Notes under the pieces: generated by a model | What the model was told of the DNA's origin: nothing | The model's database searches: none | What the model saw: only the letters and a program-made list of their open reading frames with translations | Part shown: positions 42,901-51,419 of the stretch, one piece after another | Numbering within the stretch: the first letter of the stretch is position 1 | Layout: every line of letters begins with the position of its first letter | NCBI GenBank assembly: GCA_049841155.1 | Contig: JASGHI010000004.1 | Location: forward strand, 434,001-498,000 | Direction: 5' to 3' | Source of the DNA: ZC4RG30 sp049841155 | GTDB taxonomy: Bacteria > Pseudomonadota > Gammaproteobacteria > Steroidobacterales > Steroidobacteraceae | DNA: 64,000 nucleotides | Program-made: the position numbers and the translations under genes

Positions 42901-43060
42901 GGCCGCGGGCATGGCGGCGATCGGCATCGGCGATCCCGAAGAACTCAGGCAGGCCGATGCGGTCCTTGCGTCCCTCCGGGACCTCAGGCTCGAGGCATTC
43001 GTCGGTACATCGGCGGACGCGCACTCATCCGGGCGCGAATGCGCCGAAGGAATCGCATGA
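39959..43060 (+). CDS. GH65 disaccharide phosphorylase fused to beta-phosphoglucomutase
   Basis: A 1033-residue two-enzyme protein. Residues 1-790 are a GH65 inverting phosphorylase (maltose, trehalose, kojibiose or nigerose type): WDTEVFVLP, catalytic Glu512 in GPDEYSVLVDNNFYTN, and the phosphate loop THDSTLS. Residues 803-1015 are a HAD-type beta-phosphoglucomutase with nucleophile Asp811 and Asp813 in FDLDGVLTD, and KPDPEIFL plus GIEDAAAGI near the end. Phosphorolysis yields glucose plus beta-glucose-1-phosphate, which the second domain would convert to glucose-6-phosphate. No signal peptide. GTG start at 39959 is tentative; an ATG at 39989 is possible. ATGA overlap with the MFS gene. Confidence 0.93.
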   Translation: MSISPGPIAIMLNGQQPGPSSRRSRWAAHADSWCLLQTQLDPAQRDTDDTLFALANGSLGIRGGFEEVAGAGGGCFMAAAYERHPIHYHERFPGYARHSDTRVPVADGRRILILLDGEPLDIDVCEWLDFERSLDLRRGLLLRRLRLRTPAGATLQIDSERFVALDQDLLMIRYRVTSIDWRGMLTLESSIVAGRRAAAQGDDPRIGAAGGEAMQCRYAETDENVGALAQCTRHSGIAVYCAQSHRLAGDGLRHAGIVTGEGSAGQFFQASITPGQTVELQKFVAYAAAGDVSTDTIDALSAATRQRLGNAVGSGYDALKAVHSGALAAFWDDACIDVPDDADASLALRFNLFHLLQSASRSPQHGTAAKGLTGEGYEGHCFWDTEVFVLPVMALTAPRIARAMLLFRHRQLDSARANARELNHTTGALYPWRTIAGAECSAHYPTGSAAYHINADIAWAIGLYYDATGDDTFLLEAGAEMLFETARIWPQVGHFDWLRGGFGIYGVTGPDEYSVLVDNNFYTNRMAQRHLQRAVRVWEWLQSEHSQSLQAIASRLALQQDEIDDWRRIAAAMRLPVDGQLDIYAQDDAFLHKPLWPYTDPAGRRPLLLHYHPLTLFRHQISKQADLVMALMMAGDDLDSQRKRRSFEHYEAVTTHDSTLSAAVHGIVASEVELHDKAWHYFNEALRIDLDNLHGNTTHGVHMAAMAGSWLGLVQGFAGLRIVDGTLCFRPSLPGRWGGYAFGLHWRGRRLRVQIDPGGTVYHLLDGDALDIMHEGAAVRLQPGGRLQLPFAPHGNAQPTFPRHCRALIFDLDGVLTDTARMHYLAWKRLADEIGVPFDEGTNRRLKGISRAQSLDILLERAGRDYDDAEKWLLMERKNGYYREAIAAFGVDDLFPGARRLLDGARRTGLRIALASASRNAPELLRRLGIDGCFDAVVDAAAITSPKPDPEIFLAAAQALGVSPADCIGIEDAAAGIAAIKAAGMAAIGIGDPEELRQADAVLASLRDLRLEAFVGTSADAHSSGRECAEGIA

Positions 43061-44304
43061 CCCGTGCCCGCATGATCCTGGCGATGACCCTGACCTACAT
43101 GGTGTTCGCCGTGCTGCTCAACAGCGTGGGCGCACTGATCCTGCAGTCGATGCAGGCCTGGGGCGTGGACAAGCAGGCCACCAGCGTGCTCGACGCGTTC
43201 AAGGACCTGCCGATCGCGATCGTCTCGTTCCTGGTGGCCTCATTGCTGCCGCGGCTGGGCTATCGCCGTTCGATGATGCTCGGGCTGGTGGTCGTGGCTG
43301 TCGCCTGCGCGGCGATGCCGCTGCTGGACGCATTCTGGATGACCAAGCTGCAGTTCATGGCAGTCGGTGCCGCGTTCGCGCTGGTCAAGGTATCGGTGTA
43401 CTCGACCATCGGCCTGCTGACCGGGAACCGTCAGGCCCACGCCAGTCTGACCAGCTTCATCGAGGGCTGGTTCATGGTCGGAGTGTTGGTCGGGCCATGG
43501 ATATTCGCCGAGTTCATCAAACTGCAGCAGGCACCCGACGATCCGGTCTGGCTGTCGGTGTACTGGCTGCTCGCGGCCGTCTGCGTTGCGGTCATTGTGC
43601 TGCTGGGAACCTGCAGGATCGACGAATCGGCAGCGATGGACCGGCAGGATGTCGCCGATTCATTCCTCGACACTTTCCGCCTGCTGAGACTGCCGCTGGT
43701 CATCGTGTTCGTGGTCTCGGCCTTTCTCTATGTGCTGATAGAGCAGGGCATCAACACCTGGTTGCCGACCTTCAATGCCGAGATCCTGCGCCTGCCGACG
43801 ATCACCAGCGTGCAGTTGGCCAGCTTGTTCGCGGCATCGACTGCACTGGGGCGTCTCGGGGCAGGCTTCGTGCTGCGCTTCGTCCCCTGGCACGTGCTGC
43901 TGATGCTGTGCATCGCGATGACCGCTGCGCTGGTTCTGCTGGCCTTGCCCATGGCGGCGAATGCCGGGCCGTCGTTGCAGCCGGGGTGGTGGAACGCGCC
44001 GGCGGTGGCCTTCGTGTTTCCGCTGATCGGGCTGTTCATGGCGCCGATCTACCCCACGATCAACTCCGTGGTGCTCAGTGCGCTTCCCAAGGCGCGCCAC
44101 GCCGTGATGACAGGCCTGATCGTGGTGTTCTCGGCGCTTGGGGGTTCCACCGGGTCTTTCCTGACGGGACAGGCCTTCGCGCAGTTCGGTGGCCGCACGG
44201 CGTTCTATCTGTCACTGCTGCCGATGGCGCTGCTTCTGCTTGCGATCCTCGTGCTGAAGCAGCGTTCGTCGCACGCGTCGATGCCCGCTCCCGCGCACGG
44301 TTGA
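43057..44304 (+). CDS. MFS transporter, probable sugar uptake
   Basis: A 415-residue major-facilitator protein with about 12 helices, beginning at the ATG that overlaps the GH65 fusion stop. It resembles the FucP/TsgA-like sugar-porter branch (LTYMVFAVLLNSVGALILQSM in helix 1, FIEGWFMVGVLVGPWIFAEF in helix 5, FPLIGLFMAPIYPTINSV in helix 10). Translational coupling to the disaccharide phosphorylase argues that it carries the disaccharide across the inner membrane. It is the last gene of the unit that starts with the ECF sigma factor. Confidence 0.9.
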   Translation: MTRARMILAMTLTYMVFAVLLNSVGALILQSMQAWGVDKQATSVLDAFKDLPIAIVSFLVASLLPRLGYRRSMMLGLVVVAVACAAMPLLDAFWMTKLQFMAVGAAFALVKVSVYSTIGLLTGNRQAHASLTSFIEGWFMVGVLVGPWIFAEFIKLQQAPDDPVWLSVYWLLAAVCVAVIVLLGTCRIDESAAMDRQDVADSFLDTFRLLRLPLVIVFVVSAFLYVLIEQGINTWLPTFNAEILRLPTITSVQLASLFAASTALGRLGAGFVLRFVPWHVLLMLCIAMTAALVLLALPMAANAGPSLQPGWWNAPAVAFVFPLIGLFMAPIYPTINSVVLSALPKARHAVMTGLIVVFSALGGSTGSFLTGQAFAQFGGRTAFYLSLLPMALLLLAILVLKQRSSHASMPAPAHG

Positions 44305-44355
44305 CCCGTGACCTTGCTGGGCTGGGGCAGCGCCCGCGAGCGTCGATTCGGCAGG

Positions 44356-46146
44356 TCAGTGTCCCTCAGGCCCGGGTGCATTGACCAGCAGCAGGTCGGA
44401 GCGGCGCGCATGCAGTCCCTCGACGGACTCTATCGCCAGACGCTGGGCATCGCGCGCGCGGATCGAATCGACCAGCCGGTCTGCGTCCTCAGGCGTGTCG
44501 CCGAGTCGCACCAGCGCCTCGCGGCTGATCGAAAGCGCGGATTCGAAAGTCTCGCGCATCTGGAAATCGGCGCCCTTGTGCATCAGCTCCAGCGCATGCT
44601 GCCGGTCGGCGGCCCGCGCCAGGACCGGCACCAGCGCAAATTCGTGCTTCACCAGTTCCACTATTTTCGTCGTTGCAGCGGGATCTCCCGGCGCTGCGAT
44701 GATCAGGCTGGCGTTGGCGGCCCCGGCCGCGCGCAGGATGTCCAGCCGTGACCCGTCGCCGTAATAGACTTTGAACCCCACTTTGTTGGCTTCCTCTATC
44801 ATCTCGGGATCGGTCTCGATGATCGACAGGCTGTAGCCGCGCGCCAGCAGGGGCTGGCTTGCGATCTGCCCGACGCGATCGAAGCCGATCAGCAGGATGC
44901 TGGCGGCCAGGTCCTTCGGGGCTTCGACGCCCTCCATCGATGCCGCCACGCGGGGCGCGAAACGGTCGTGCAGTATCACCATCAGTGGCGTGAGCACCAT
45001 CGAGCAGATGATGATGGCTGTGAGGATGGCGTTCTGCTCCGGGGCAAGGATGCCCACCGACATCGCCGTGGCGTAAAGCACGAAGGCGAACTCACCGCCC
45101 TGCGCCATCAGCACCGCGCGCTCCAGCGCCTCGGCATTCGAGGCCTTCAGCAGGCGCGCCACCCCATACACGACGATCATCTTGAGGACTACATAGATGG
45201 GCACCCACAGCGCGATCAGCTTCCAGTTGCCGGCCACGATGTCCAGGTTCAGCGCCATGCCGACGCCAAGGAAGAACAGGCCCAGCAGCAGGCCGCGGAA
45301 CGGTTCGATATCGGCCTCGAGCTGGTGGCGGAAGCTCGACTCCGACAGCATCACGCCCGCGAGGAATGCGCCCATCGCCATCGACAGCCCACCCGCCTGC
45401 ATCAACATGGCCGCGCCCAGCACCACCAGCAACGCGCCGGCAGTCATCACGTCGCGGCCACCGAAGCGGGCGAGGAAGCGGAACATCGGGTCCAGCAGGT
45501 AGCGGCCGATCAGGATCAGCGCGGCGATGGCGGCAAGGCCGATGCCAATGCCTTTCATCCGGTCGGCGTATGAAGCCTCCTCGGCGGCCGGCGCAATGAA
45601 CGCGACGATGGCCAGCAGCGGCACGACGGCCAGGTCTTCCAGCAGCAGGATGGCGACGATGCGCCGCCCGAAGGGCGTGGACATCTGTCTGCGCTCGTCC
45701 AGCATCTGCATCACGATGGCTGTCGAGGTCAGCACGAAGCCCGTGCCGGCGACGAAACTGACCGGCGCCGGGAAGTCCATGATCACGCCCATGGCGGTCA
45801 GCACCAGAATGGCGCCGCCCACCTGCAGTGCGCCAAGCCCGAAGATCTCGCCGCGCATGGCCCAGAGGCGCGAAGGCTGCATCTCCAGCCCGATGGCGAA
45901 CAGGAACAGCACCACTCCCAGTTCGGCGACGTGGAGGATGGCCTGTGGGTCCTGGAAGAAGCCGAGCCCGAACGGGCCTATGGCAAGCCCTCCGGCCAGG
46001 AAGCCCAGCACCGTACCCAACCCGAGTTTGCGGAAGATCGGCACTGCCACCACTGCGGCCGCAAGCAGTACGACCACGGCCGTCAGGTCGGCACCACCGG
46101 CGTGATGCGCGGCAGTCTGCGCCAGTTGTGAGCCGTCGGGTGTCAT
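44356..46146 (-). CDS. Kef-type monovalent cation:proton antiporter (CPA2) with TrkA-N domain
   Basis: A 596-residue membrane transporter. About 12-13 helices cover residues 25-385, with the CPA2 wording LGFLAGGLAIGPFGLG and LFLFAIGLEM. A Rossmann-like TrkA-N domain follows (about residues 400-520: LLIGFDRVGQIASQ), which senses nucleotides or glutathione in KefB/KefC. The start ATG at 46146 is preceded by GAGGG; the frame is open further upstream. These proteins exchange potassium or sodium for protons. Not linked in function to its neighbours as far as I can see. Confidence 0.93.
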   Translation of the reverse strand: MTPDGSQLAQTAAHHAGGADLTAVVVLLAAAVVAVPIFRKLGLGTVLGFLAGGLAIGPFGLGFFQDPQAILHVAELGVVLFLFAIGLEMQPSRLWAMRGEIFGLGALQVGGAILVLTAMGVIMDFPAPVSFVAGTGFVLTSTAIVMQMLDERRQMSTPFGRRIVAILLLEDLAVVPLLAIVAFIAPAAEEASYADRMKGIGIGLAAIAALILIGRYLLDPMFRFLARFGGRDVMTAGALLVVLGAAMLMQAGGLSMAMGAFLAGVMLSESSFRHQLEADIEPFRGLLLGLFFLGVGMALNLDIVAGNWKLIALWVPIYVVLKMIVVYGVARLLKASNAEALERAVLMAQGGEFAFVLYATAMSVGILAPEQNAILTAIIICSMVLTPLMVILHDRFAPRVAASMEGVEAPKDLAASILLIGFDRVGQIASQPLLARGYSLSIIETDPEMIEEANKVGFKVYYGDGSRLDILRAAGAANASLIIAAPGDPAATTKIVELVKHEFALVPVLARAADRQHALELMHKGADFQMRETFESALSISREALVRLGDTPEDADRLVDSIRARDAQRLAIESVEGLHARRSDLLLVNAPGPEGH

Positions 46147-46168
46147 GGCATTTCCCTCGTTGACAGTT

Positions 46169-46378
46169 TCAGCTGCGCAGCAGCTTGCGGTGTTCCTCGT
46201 CAAATTTCATCAGGTCATCGAATGCGACCCGACGCCGCGTGCCGGCCATGCGCGCCGGCAACTTCCCTGGGGGAATCGGGATCACTTCGGGCTGGCTGCT
46301 CTGCGTGACGAGACGCAACGGTCGTTGGTTCGTAACAATCAGCGCGATACTCCCGAATTCCCGTGCGGGAAGCCTGGC
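46169..46378 (-). pseudogene. Small ORF or gene remnant upstream of the antiporter
   Basis: A 69-codon open frame on the minus strand between a stop at 46379 and the stop at 46169-46171. The translation (ending KFDEEHRKLLRS) reads like protein, with VIPIPPGKLPARM, GTRRRVAFDDLM and a charged end resembling the tail of excisionase-like or antitoxin DNA-binding proteins. There is no ATG before the last third; only a TTG at 46318 or a GTG is available, so the 5' part may have been lost. Also possible: a real short gene with a rare start. Family not recognised. Confidence 0.35.
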
Positions 46379-46424
46379 TCACATTCGAAACAAACGAAAT
46401 TATCGAAACCAAGGATTTGACAGA

Positions 46425-48005
46425 ATGCCGCTTGTTGGTAGCGAGAGCGTGGGCATGACATCCCCCAGCCCGAGGTCGGGACACTCAACGGGACTTCCCG
46501 AACGTCTTTTCCCCTGGGCGCTGGGGTCCTGCGTCTTCCTCGACTATTTCGACAACTCGATGTTTTCGTTCTTTGCCGGCCACATCGCCGGCGGCGTGCA
46601 CGCATCGCCTGACGAGCTGGTGTTGGCATTCAGTGCCTATGCGGTGGCTTCGGTGCTGGGCATCCTGCAGCAGCAGTGGTGGGTTGAGCGTCTTGGGTAC
46701 CGCCGCTACATCTCGGGATGCGTGCTGCTCTTTGCTCTTGCCTCAGTGGCGTGTTGCTTCACCGAATCGTCCGCCGAACTGGCCTTCGCCAGGGGTGTGG
46801 CGGGCTATTTCATGGGCCCCATGCTCAGCGCCTGCCGCATTCTCATCCAGGTGAGCTTCTCGCCACAGGAGCGTTCGCCGGCAACGCGCAAGTTCCTCAG
46901 CCTGATCCTTTTTGAAAGCGCGCTTGCGCCACTGGCCGGCGGCTATTTCGTGGCGCAGTCCGGCTGGCAGGCCCTGTTTGCAGCCACGTCCCTGGCCAGC
47001 TGCGGAGTGGCCGCCTTCGCTTTCCTTGCCATTCCATCCAGCGGGAAGAAACCCGTCGAGGAACATGGGGAAAACCATTTCTGGCCCTACATCATCTTCG
47101 CGCTGGCATTCAGCGCGCTGCAGATCGCCATGCAGCAGGTGCGGTTCGAGGTCTTCAGTGCTTCGCCCGATCTGATTCTTCTGACCCTGGGCGGCCTCGC
47201 GGCACTGGTCTGGTTCGTGCAACACCAGTGGCGGCATCCCAGGCCATTGATGCAACTGCAGGTGCTCAAGGAAAGGACCTTCCAGGTGGGCATGTTGATG
47301 TATGCCTTCTACTACTACATCAGCAATGCACTGGGCTTCCTGCTCTCGCGCTTCCTGGAGGGCGGTCTCGGCTATCCGGTCGAAAACGGGGGCAGGGTGG
47401 TCGGTCTGGCCGCCCTGGCTTCGCTGCCTATGTGCTTCATCTATTTCCGCTACTCGGCGAGGGTCGCCAGCAAGAAATGGATAGTGGTCTGCGGCTATCT
47501 GGTGGCTCTGTCCCTGTGCCTGTGGATGATGCGCCTGCCCCCGGATGCCAGCACGCCCTGGCTCGTTCCGGCGCTGCTCATGCGCGGCAGCTTGCTGCTG
47601 ACGATGGCTTTGCCGGTTGCCAATGTCGCCTTCAGCATTTTCGCGCTGGAGACCTACAACCATGGCTACCGCTTCAAGAATATCGTCAAGCAATTGACGT
47701 ACTCGTTTTCGACGGCTACGACCATCATCCTGCAGCAACACCGCAATGCCCTGCATTACGACCGTCTGATTGAACCCGTAAATCCGCTCAATCCGGCCTA
47801 TCAATCCGCCATGGAGACCTTGAGTCAGTCTTTTGAGGCGATGGGGCATTCACCCGAAGAATCCCATGGCCTGGCCATCGCCGAGATGAGTCAATGGGTC
47901 ATCTCGCAGGCGGCATTCCTCAGCGCGCAGGATGGCTTTGCGTTCCTGGCCCTGATTGCCTTGTGCGGGCTTGTCCTCGGGCTATGGCAACGCCAAATCC
48001 GGTGA
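46425..48005 (+). CDS. MFS transporter (DHA2/EmrB-like)
   Basis: A 526-residue major-facilitator protein with about 14 hydrophobic segments, as in the drug:proton DHA2 group. Landmarks are FLDYFDNSMFSFFAGHIAGG in helix 1, RGVAGYFMGPMLSACRILIQ in helix 4, and a long C-terminal loop before the last helix. AAGGA precedes the ATG at 46425. The frame is open for 240 bases upstream without a convincing start. It is divergent from the antiporter and lies 68 bases before the GH30 gene. It may export a compound or import a breakdown product; the sequence does not tell. Confidence 0.85.
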   Translation: MPLVGSESVGMTSPSPRSGHSTGLPERLFPWALGSCVFLDYFDNSMFSFFAGHIAGGVHASPDELVLAFSAYAVASVLGILQQQWWVERLGYRRYISGCVLLFALASVACCFTESSAELAFARGVAGYFMGPMLSACRILIQVSFSPQERSPATRKFLSLILFESALAPLAGGYFVAQSGWQALFAATSLASCGVAAFAFLAIPSSGKKPVEEHGENHFWPYIIFALAFSALQIAMQQVRFEVFSASPDLILLTLGGLAALVWFVQHQWRHPRPLMQLQVLKERTFQVGMLMYAFYYYISNALGFLLSRFLEGGLGYPVENGGRVVGLAALASLPMCFIYFRYSARVASKKWIVVCGYLVALSLCLWMMRLPPDASTPWLVPALLMRGSLLLTMALPVANVAFSIFALETYNHGYRFKNIVKQLTYSFSTATTIILQQHRNALHYDRLIEPVNPLNPAYQSAMETLSQSFEAMGHSPEESHGLAIAEMSQWVISQAAFLSAQDGFAFLALIALCGLVLGLWQRQIR

Positions 48006-48073
48006 TCGATCCGTCGCCAGGCAGGCGGCCTGGCAGGGTAATATCGCAGTCACCCCTCCGCGAACCCACTCTC

Positions 48074-49870
48074 ATGCAATCCGGCGCACCAAGATGGCAG
48101 ACGACCTGGTGGGTGGCGCCGCTGCTCGCAGCGCTGCTGGCTGCGTCGCCTGCGGGCGCGCAGACCGTGACGCTGGACGTCTCTCCCGCCGTCCGTCACC
48201 AGACCATCGACGGCTTTGGCGCCTGCTGCGGCGTACTGGGATCGCAGGACTGGTATGCGCGGCTGTTCCTCGACGATGCGGGTTTCTCCATTCTCCGCAT
48301 GGATATCACGCCCATCTTCTCGGCAAAATATGCCCATCTGCATTATTGCTCGGCGTGGTTCGGCCAGGCGGAGCCGCTGAGCCTCGACAATGGTGGCAAG
48401 GGTCCCGACGGCAGACGCGCCCGAACCTACAGCGGGCCCGAGGATTACTCGCGCCGCTTCGGCGGCTGCTCGGCGCCCATTGCGGTGATGGGTCCGGACA
48501 TCGACGCGAACGTACGGGCTTTCGACTACGGCCAGGCAGCCGTCTCCGGCGCCGGTACGCTCGCAAGGCGCGGGACTTCGATGAGGAAGTCGTTGGGCGA
48601 CTTCAAGCTCTACGCCTCGGTGTGGTCGCCTGCGCCCTGGCTGAAGGTGAAATCCGGCAACACCTACGGCGCGCAGGACAGCGCGCCCCTGCCTGCCGCA
48701 GGCACACCTTTCCCCTTCATCTGGGGCGGCAATTTTGCCGGTGGCGTGCTGGACGTCTCGGACGTGCCACGGGCTGAGTTCGACGACTCATCCATGGGCG
48801 GGAAGGGGCCGACCAGCGCACTCACCCAGTTCGCCCGCGGTCTTGCGGCCTACCTGCGGGGTTTCCAGAACACGTTCGGAGTAAGGTTCTACGCCATCAG
48901 CATCCAGAACGAACTGTCCTTCGAGCAGTTCTACAACAGCGCGCGGTACCCGCTGTCATCCGACTACATCAAGGCGCTGGTGGCGGCCCGCGCCGAGCTG
49001 GACAAATACGCGGACCTCGCCGGCATCAGGATCGCAGGCCCCGAGGATGTGATCGGCGATTCGCCCTACCAGCTGTGGCAGCTGGCCCGAGGAACGGACA
49101 TCAGCCACAAGAACCTGCAGTTCATCGCCAGGGTGCAGTCCGATCCAGCGGCGGCAGCGGCGCTCTCGTTCTTCAACGTCCACGGCTACGCTGCCGATGG
49201 CGTCAGCTCGGGCGGCACGAACCCCACTGCTTGGGACTGGTGGGCCAATGGCTGGGCGGCGAGCCCAGCGGCCGGTCTGCCGGCGAACGTGAAAGGCTTT
49301 TCCTCCTTCGGCAAGAAGTCGTGGATGACCGAGACATCGGGCGAGAATCCCGCCTGGCGCTCACCGGCGACGGGCTTTCCCGGAAATGGCGCCTGGAGCC
49401 TCGTGCTGAAGATCCACCAGGCCCTTACCGTGGGAAACCAGAGCGCCTGGCTCTATTGGCAGCTGGCCGATGGCGAAGCAGTCAGAGGCGAGTCCCTGAC
49501 CGACCGCACACTCGGCACCCAGTCGCCGAAATTTGTGGCGCTGAAACACTTCGCCCGCTACATCCGCCCGGGTTCGGTGCGGGTGGACGCAGCGGTGAGC
49601 GGTTCGGCCACGATGGCTGCGAGCGCGTTCATCCATGAAGCGGACGGCACCCTGACCCTGGTCCTCATCAACGAAACTGCGCAGCCGGCAAACGTGACCG
49701 TGCGTGCGCCAGCAGCGCTCCCGGGCCTGACCTCTTTCGAGGTACGTACGTCGAGCGATGGCAGCTACTGGCAGCGTTCCACGGCGACCCTCATTGCCGG
49801 GGCCGTGTCAGTGCCGGTGCCTGGGTACGGCGTCGTGACGCTTCATGGCTCGGGGACCGAGAAGCGGTAA
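48074..49870 (+). CDS. Secreted GH30-type glycoside hydrolase
   Basis: A 598-residue secreted glycosidase. A signal peptide (about 31 residues, ends SPAGAQ) precedes a clan-A TIM barrel starting HQTIDGFGACCG. The acid/base Glu is probably in SIQNELSF and the nucleophile Glu in WMTETSGEN, the two strand ends expected for GH30. A small beta-domain follows the barrel (TLVLINETAQPANVTV). GH30 members cleave beta-linked glucans, xylans or galactans; the subfamily cannot be assigned by eye. It starts at the ATG at 48074, 68 bases after the MFS gene. Confidence 0.85.
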   Translation: MQSGAPRWQTTWWVAPLLAALLAASPAGAQTVTLDVSPAVRHQTIDGFGACCGVLGSQDWYARLFLDDAGFSILRMDITPIFSAKYAHLHYCSAWFGQAEPLSLDNGGKGPDGRRARTYSGPEDYSRRFGGCSAPIAVMGPDIDANVRAFDYGQAAVSGAGTLARRGTSMRKSLGDFKLYASVWSPAPWLKVKSGNTYGAQDSAPLPAAGTPFPFIWGGNFAGGVLDVSDVPRAEFDDSSMGGKGPTSALTQFARGLAAYLRGFQNTFGVRFYAISIQNELSFEQFYNSARYPLSSDYIKALVAARAELDKYADLAGIRIAGPEDVIGDSPYQLWQLARGTDISHKNLQFIARVQSDPAAAAALSFFNVHGYAADGVSSGGTNPTAWDWWANGWAASPAAGLPANVKGFSSFGKKSWMTETSGENPAWRSPATGFPGNGAWSLVLKIHQALTVGNQSAWLYWQLADGEAVRGESLTDRTLGTQSPKFVALKHFARYIRPGSVRVDAAVSGSATMAASAFIHEADGTLTLVLINETAQPANVTVRAPAALPGLTSFEVRTSSDGSYWQRSTATLIAGAVSVPVPGYGVVTLHGSGTEKR

Positions 49871-49921
49871 CCGGACCGGCTTGCAGCGGCACGCCGCCGG
49901 CCGTCCGGAGGATAATGGGCC

Positions 49922-51022
49922 ATGGCCAGCGCCAGGCAGACCATCGAACGCTTCCTTGCGGATTGCGATGTGCGCGTCGGCGGAGGCCGGCCCACCGACC
50001 TGCAAGTGCATGACGATCGGCTGTACGCACGCCTGCTGGCGCAGGGGTCGCTGGGCCTCGGCGAGTCGTACATGGACGGCTGGTGGGATGTGGCCGATCT
50101 CGATGGTTTCATCACCCGTGTGCTGGAAGCGGGCGTGGACCAGCGCGTGCACGGCTGGTCGGAGGTCGCGGCGTATGCCGCGGCGCACCTCTCGAACCTG
50201 CAAAGCCGGGCACGGGCGTTCCAGGTCGGCGAGCACCACTACGACATCGGCAATGACCTGTACGAACGCATGCTGGATCGCCGGATGATCTACAGCTGCG
50301 CCTACTGGGTGAATGCTTCGACGCTGGATGCGGCGCAGGAGGCCAAGCTCGACCTGGTGTTCGACAAGCTGCAGCTGCAGGGCGGGCAGCAGGTGCTGGA
50401 CATCGGCTGCGGCTGGGGTGGGGCGCTGCGTTATGCCGTGGAGCGCCACGGCATCCGCGGCGTCGGCGTGACGGTGTCGCGGGAGCAGGCGGCGCTGGCA
50501 CAGGCGGCCTGTGCGCAGTTGCCGGTGGAGATCCGCCTCACCGACTATCGTGCGCTGGAGGAGCGCTTCGACCATGTGTATTCGATCGGCATGTTCGAAC
50601 ACGTGGGATCGAAGAACTACCGCACCTACTTCGAGACAGTGCGGCGCTGTCTGGTGCCGGAGGGACGCTTCCTGCTGCATACGATCGGGTCACGGCGGCT
50701 CACGCACAACGACATCGACCCGTGGATAGGCCGCTACATCTTCCCGAATGCCGTGGTCCCGCAGCAGCGGCAGATCACCGAGGCGATCGATGGGCTGTTC
50801 TTCATCGAGGGCTGGCAGTGCATCGGGCCGCATTACGACCCGACACTGATGGCCTGGCGCCGGAACTTCGACGGCGCGTGGCCGGAGCTGTCCGCGACAC
50901 GGGACGAACGTTTCCGGCGGATGTGGCACTACTACCTCGGCGCCTGTGCGGCCGGGTTCCGTGCCGGGATCACCGACGTGTGGCAGGTGCTGCTGGCGCC
51001 GGTTCCGCCAGGACATCAATGA
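49922..51022 (+). CDS. cfa: Cyclopropane-fatty-acyl-phospholipid synthase family methyltransferase
   Basis: A 366-residue SAM-dependent enzyme that methylenates unsaturated acyl chains of membrane lipids, usually on entering stationary phase. The N-terminal domain ends GLGESYMDGWWD. The SAM site is VLDIGCGWGGALRYA, and the bicarbonate/active-site region includes YDIGNDLYERMLD, YSCAYW, SIGMFEHVG and the C-terminal MWHYYLGACAAGFRAG. Its last 53 bases overlap the end of the convergent PIN-toxin gene. It is slightly shorter than E. coli Cfa (382). Confidence 0.94.
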   Translation: MASARQTIERFLADCDVRVGGGRPTDLQVHDDRLYARLLAQGSLGLGESYMDGWWDVADLDGFITRVLEAGVDQRVHGWSEVAAYAAAHLSNLQSRARAFQVGEHHYDIGNDLYERMLDRRMIYSCAYWVNASTLDAAQEAKLDLVFDKLQLQGGQQVLDIGCGWGGALRYAVERHGIRGVGVTVSREQAALAQAACAQLPVEIRLTDYRALEERFDHVYSIGMFEHVGSKNYRTYFETVRRCLVPEGRFLLHTIGSRRLTHNDIDPWIGRYIFPNAVVPQQRQITEAIDGLFFIEGWQCIGPHYDPTLMAWRRNFDGAWPELSATRDERFRRMWHYYLGACAAGFRAGITDVWQVLLAPVPPGHQ

Positions 51023-51419
51023 ATTTCACGCGATTGTTCAGCCGATAGACGGCGAAGTCGCGCCGGTCGGTGGTCAATACCTCGCGGATGCCGCTGCGCG
51101 TCGCCAGCTGCACGACAGTGGCATCGGCGAAATCCATCGGCTGGTCGGCATACTTGCATGCGAGCTTTTGCAGCGCGTCGATGTCCAGCGGTTCGCGGTC
51201 GATGCGCAGCAGACGGGCTCTTTCGGCGCCCGCCAGCCATTGCAGGCAGCGCAACTGCTGAGGGATGGACAGCAGTGCCATTGTCTCGGTGAGCACCGCC
51301 TCGGTGGTCAGCAGCCGTCCGCGATATCCTTTCAGGAACTCGCGGCAATGTCCGTGCAGCGGGTCCGTTTCATCGAACAGTGCGATGAAAAAACCTGAAT
51401 CAGCGACGGTGTTTTTCAC
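50970..51419 (-). CDS. PIN-domain ribonuclease toxin (VapC-like)
   Basis: A 149-residue PIN-domain protein. The acidic metal-binding residues are Asp7 (VADSGF), Glu45 (VLTETMALL), Asp96/Asp99 (PMDFADATVV) and Asp118 (TTDRRDF). VapC-type toxins cut tRNA or rRNA. It starts with GTG at 51419, inside the end of the antitoxin gene (20-base overlap), so the two are translated together with antitoxin first. Its 3' end overlaps cfa by 53 bases. Confidence 0.9.
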   Translation of the reverse strand: MKNTVADSGFFIALFDETDPLHGHCREFLKGYRGRLLTTEAVLTETMALLSIPQQLRCLQWLAGAERARLLRIDREPLDIDALQKLACKYADQPMDFADATVVQLATRSGIREVLTTDRRDFAVYRLNNRVKFIDVLAEPAPAAPATRR

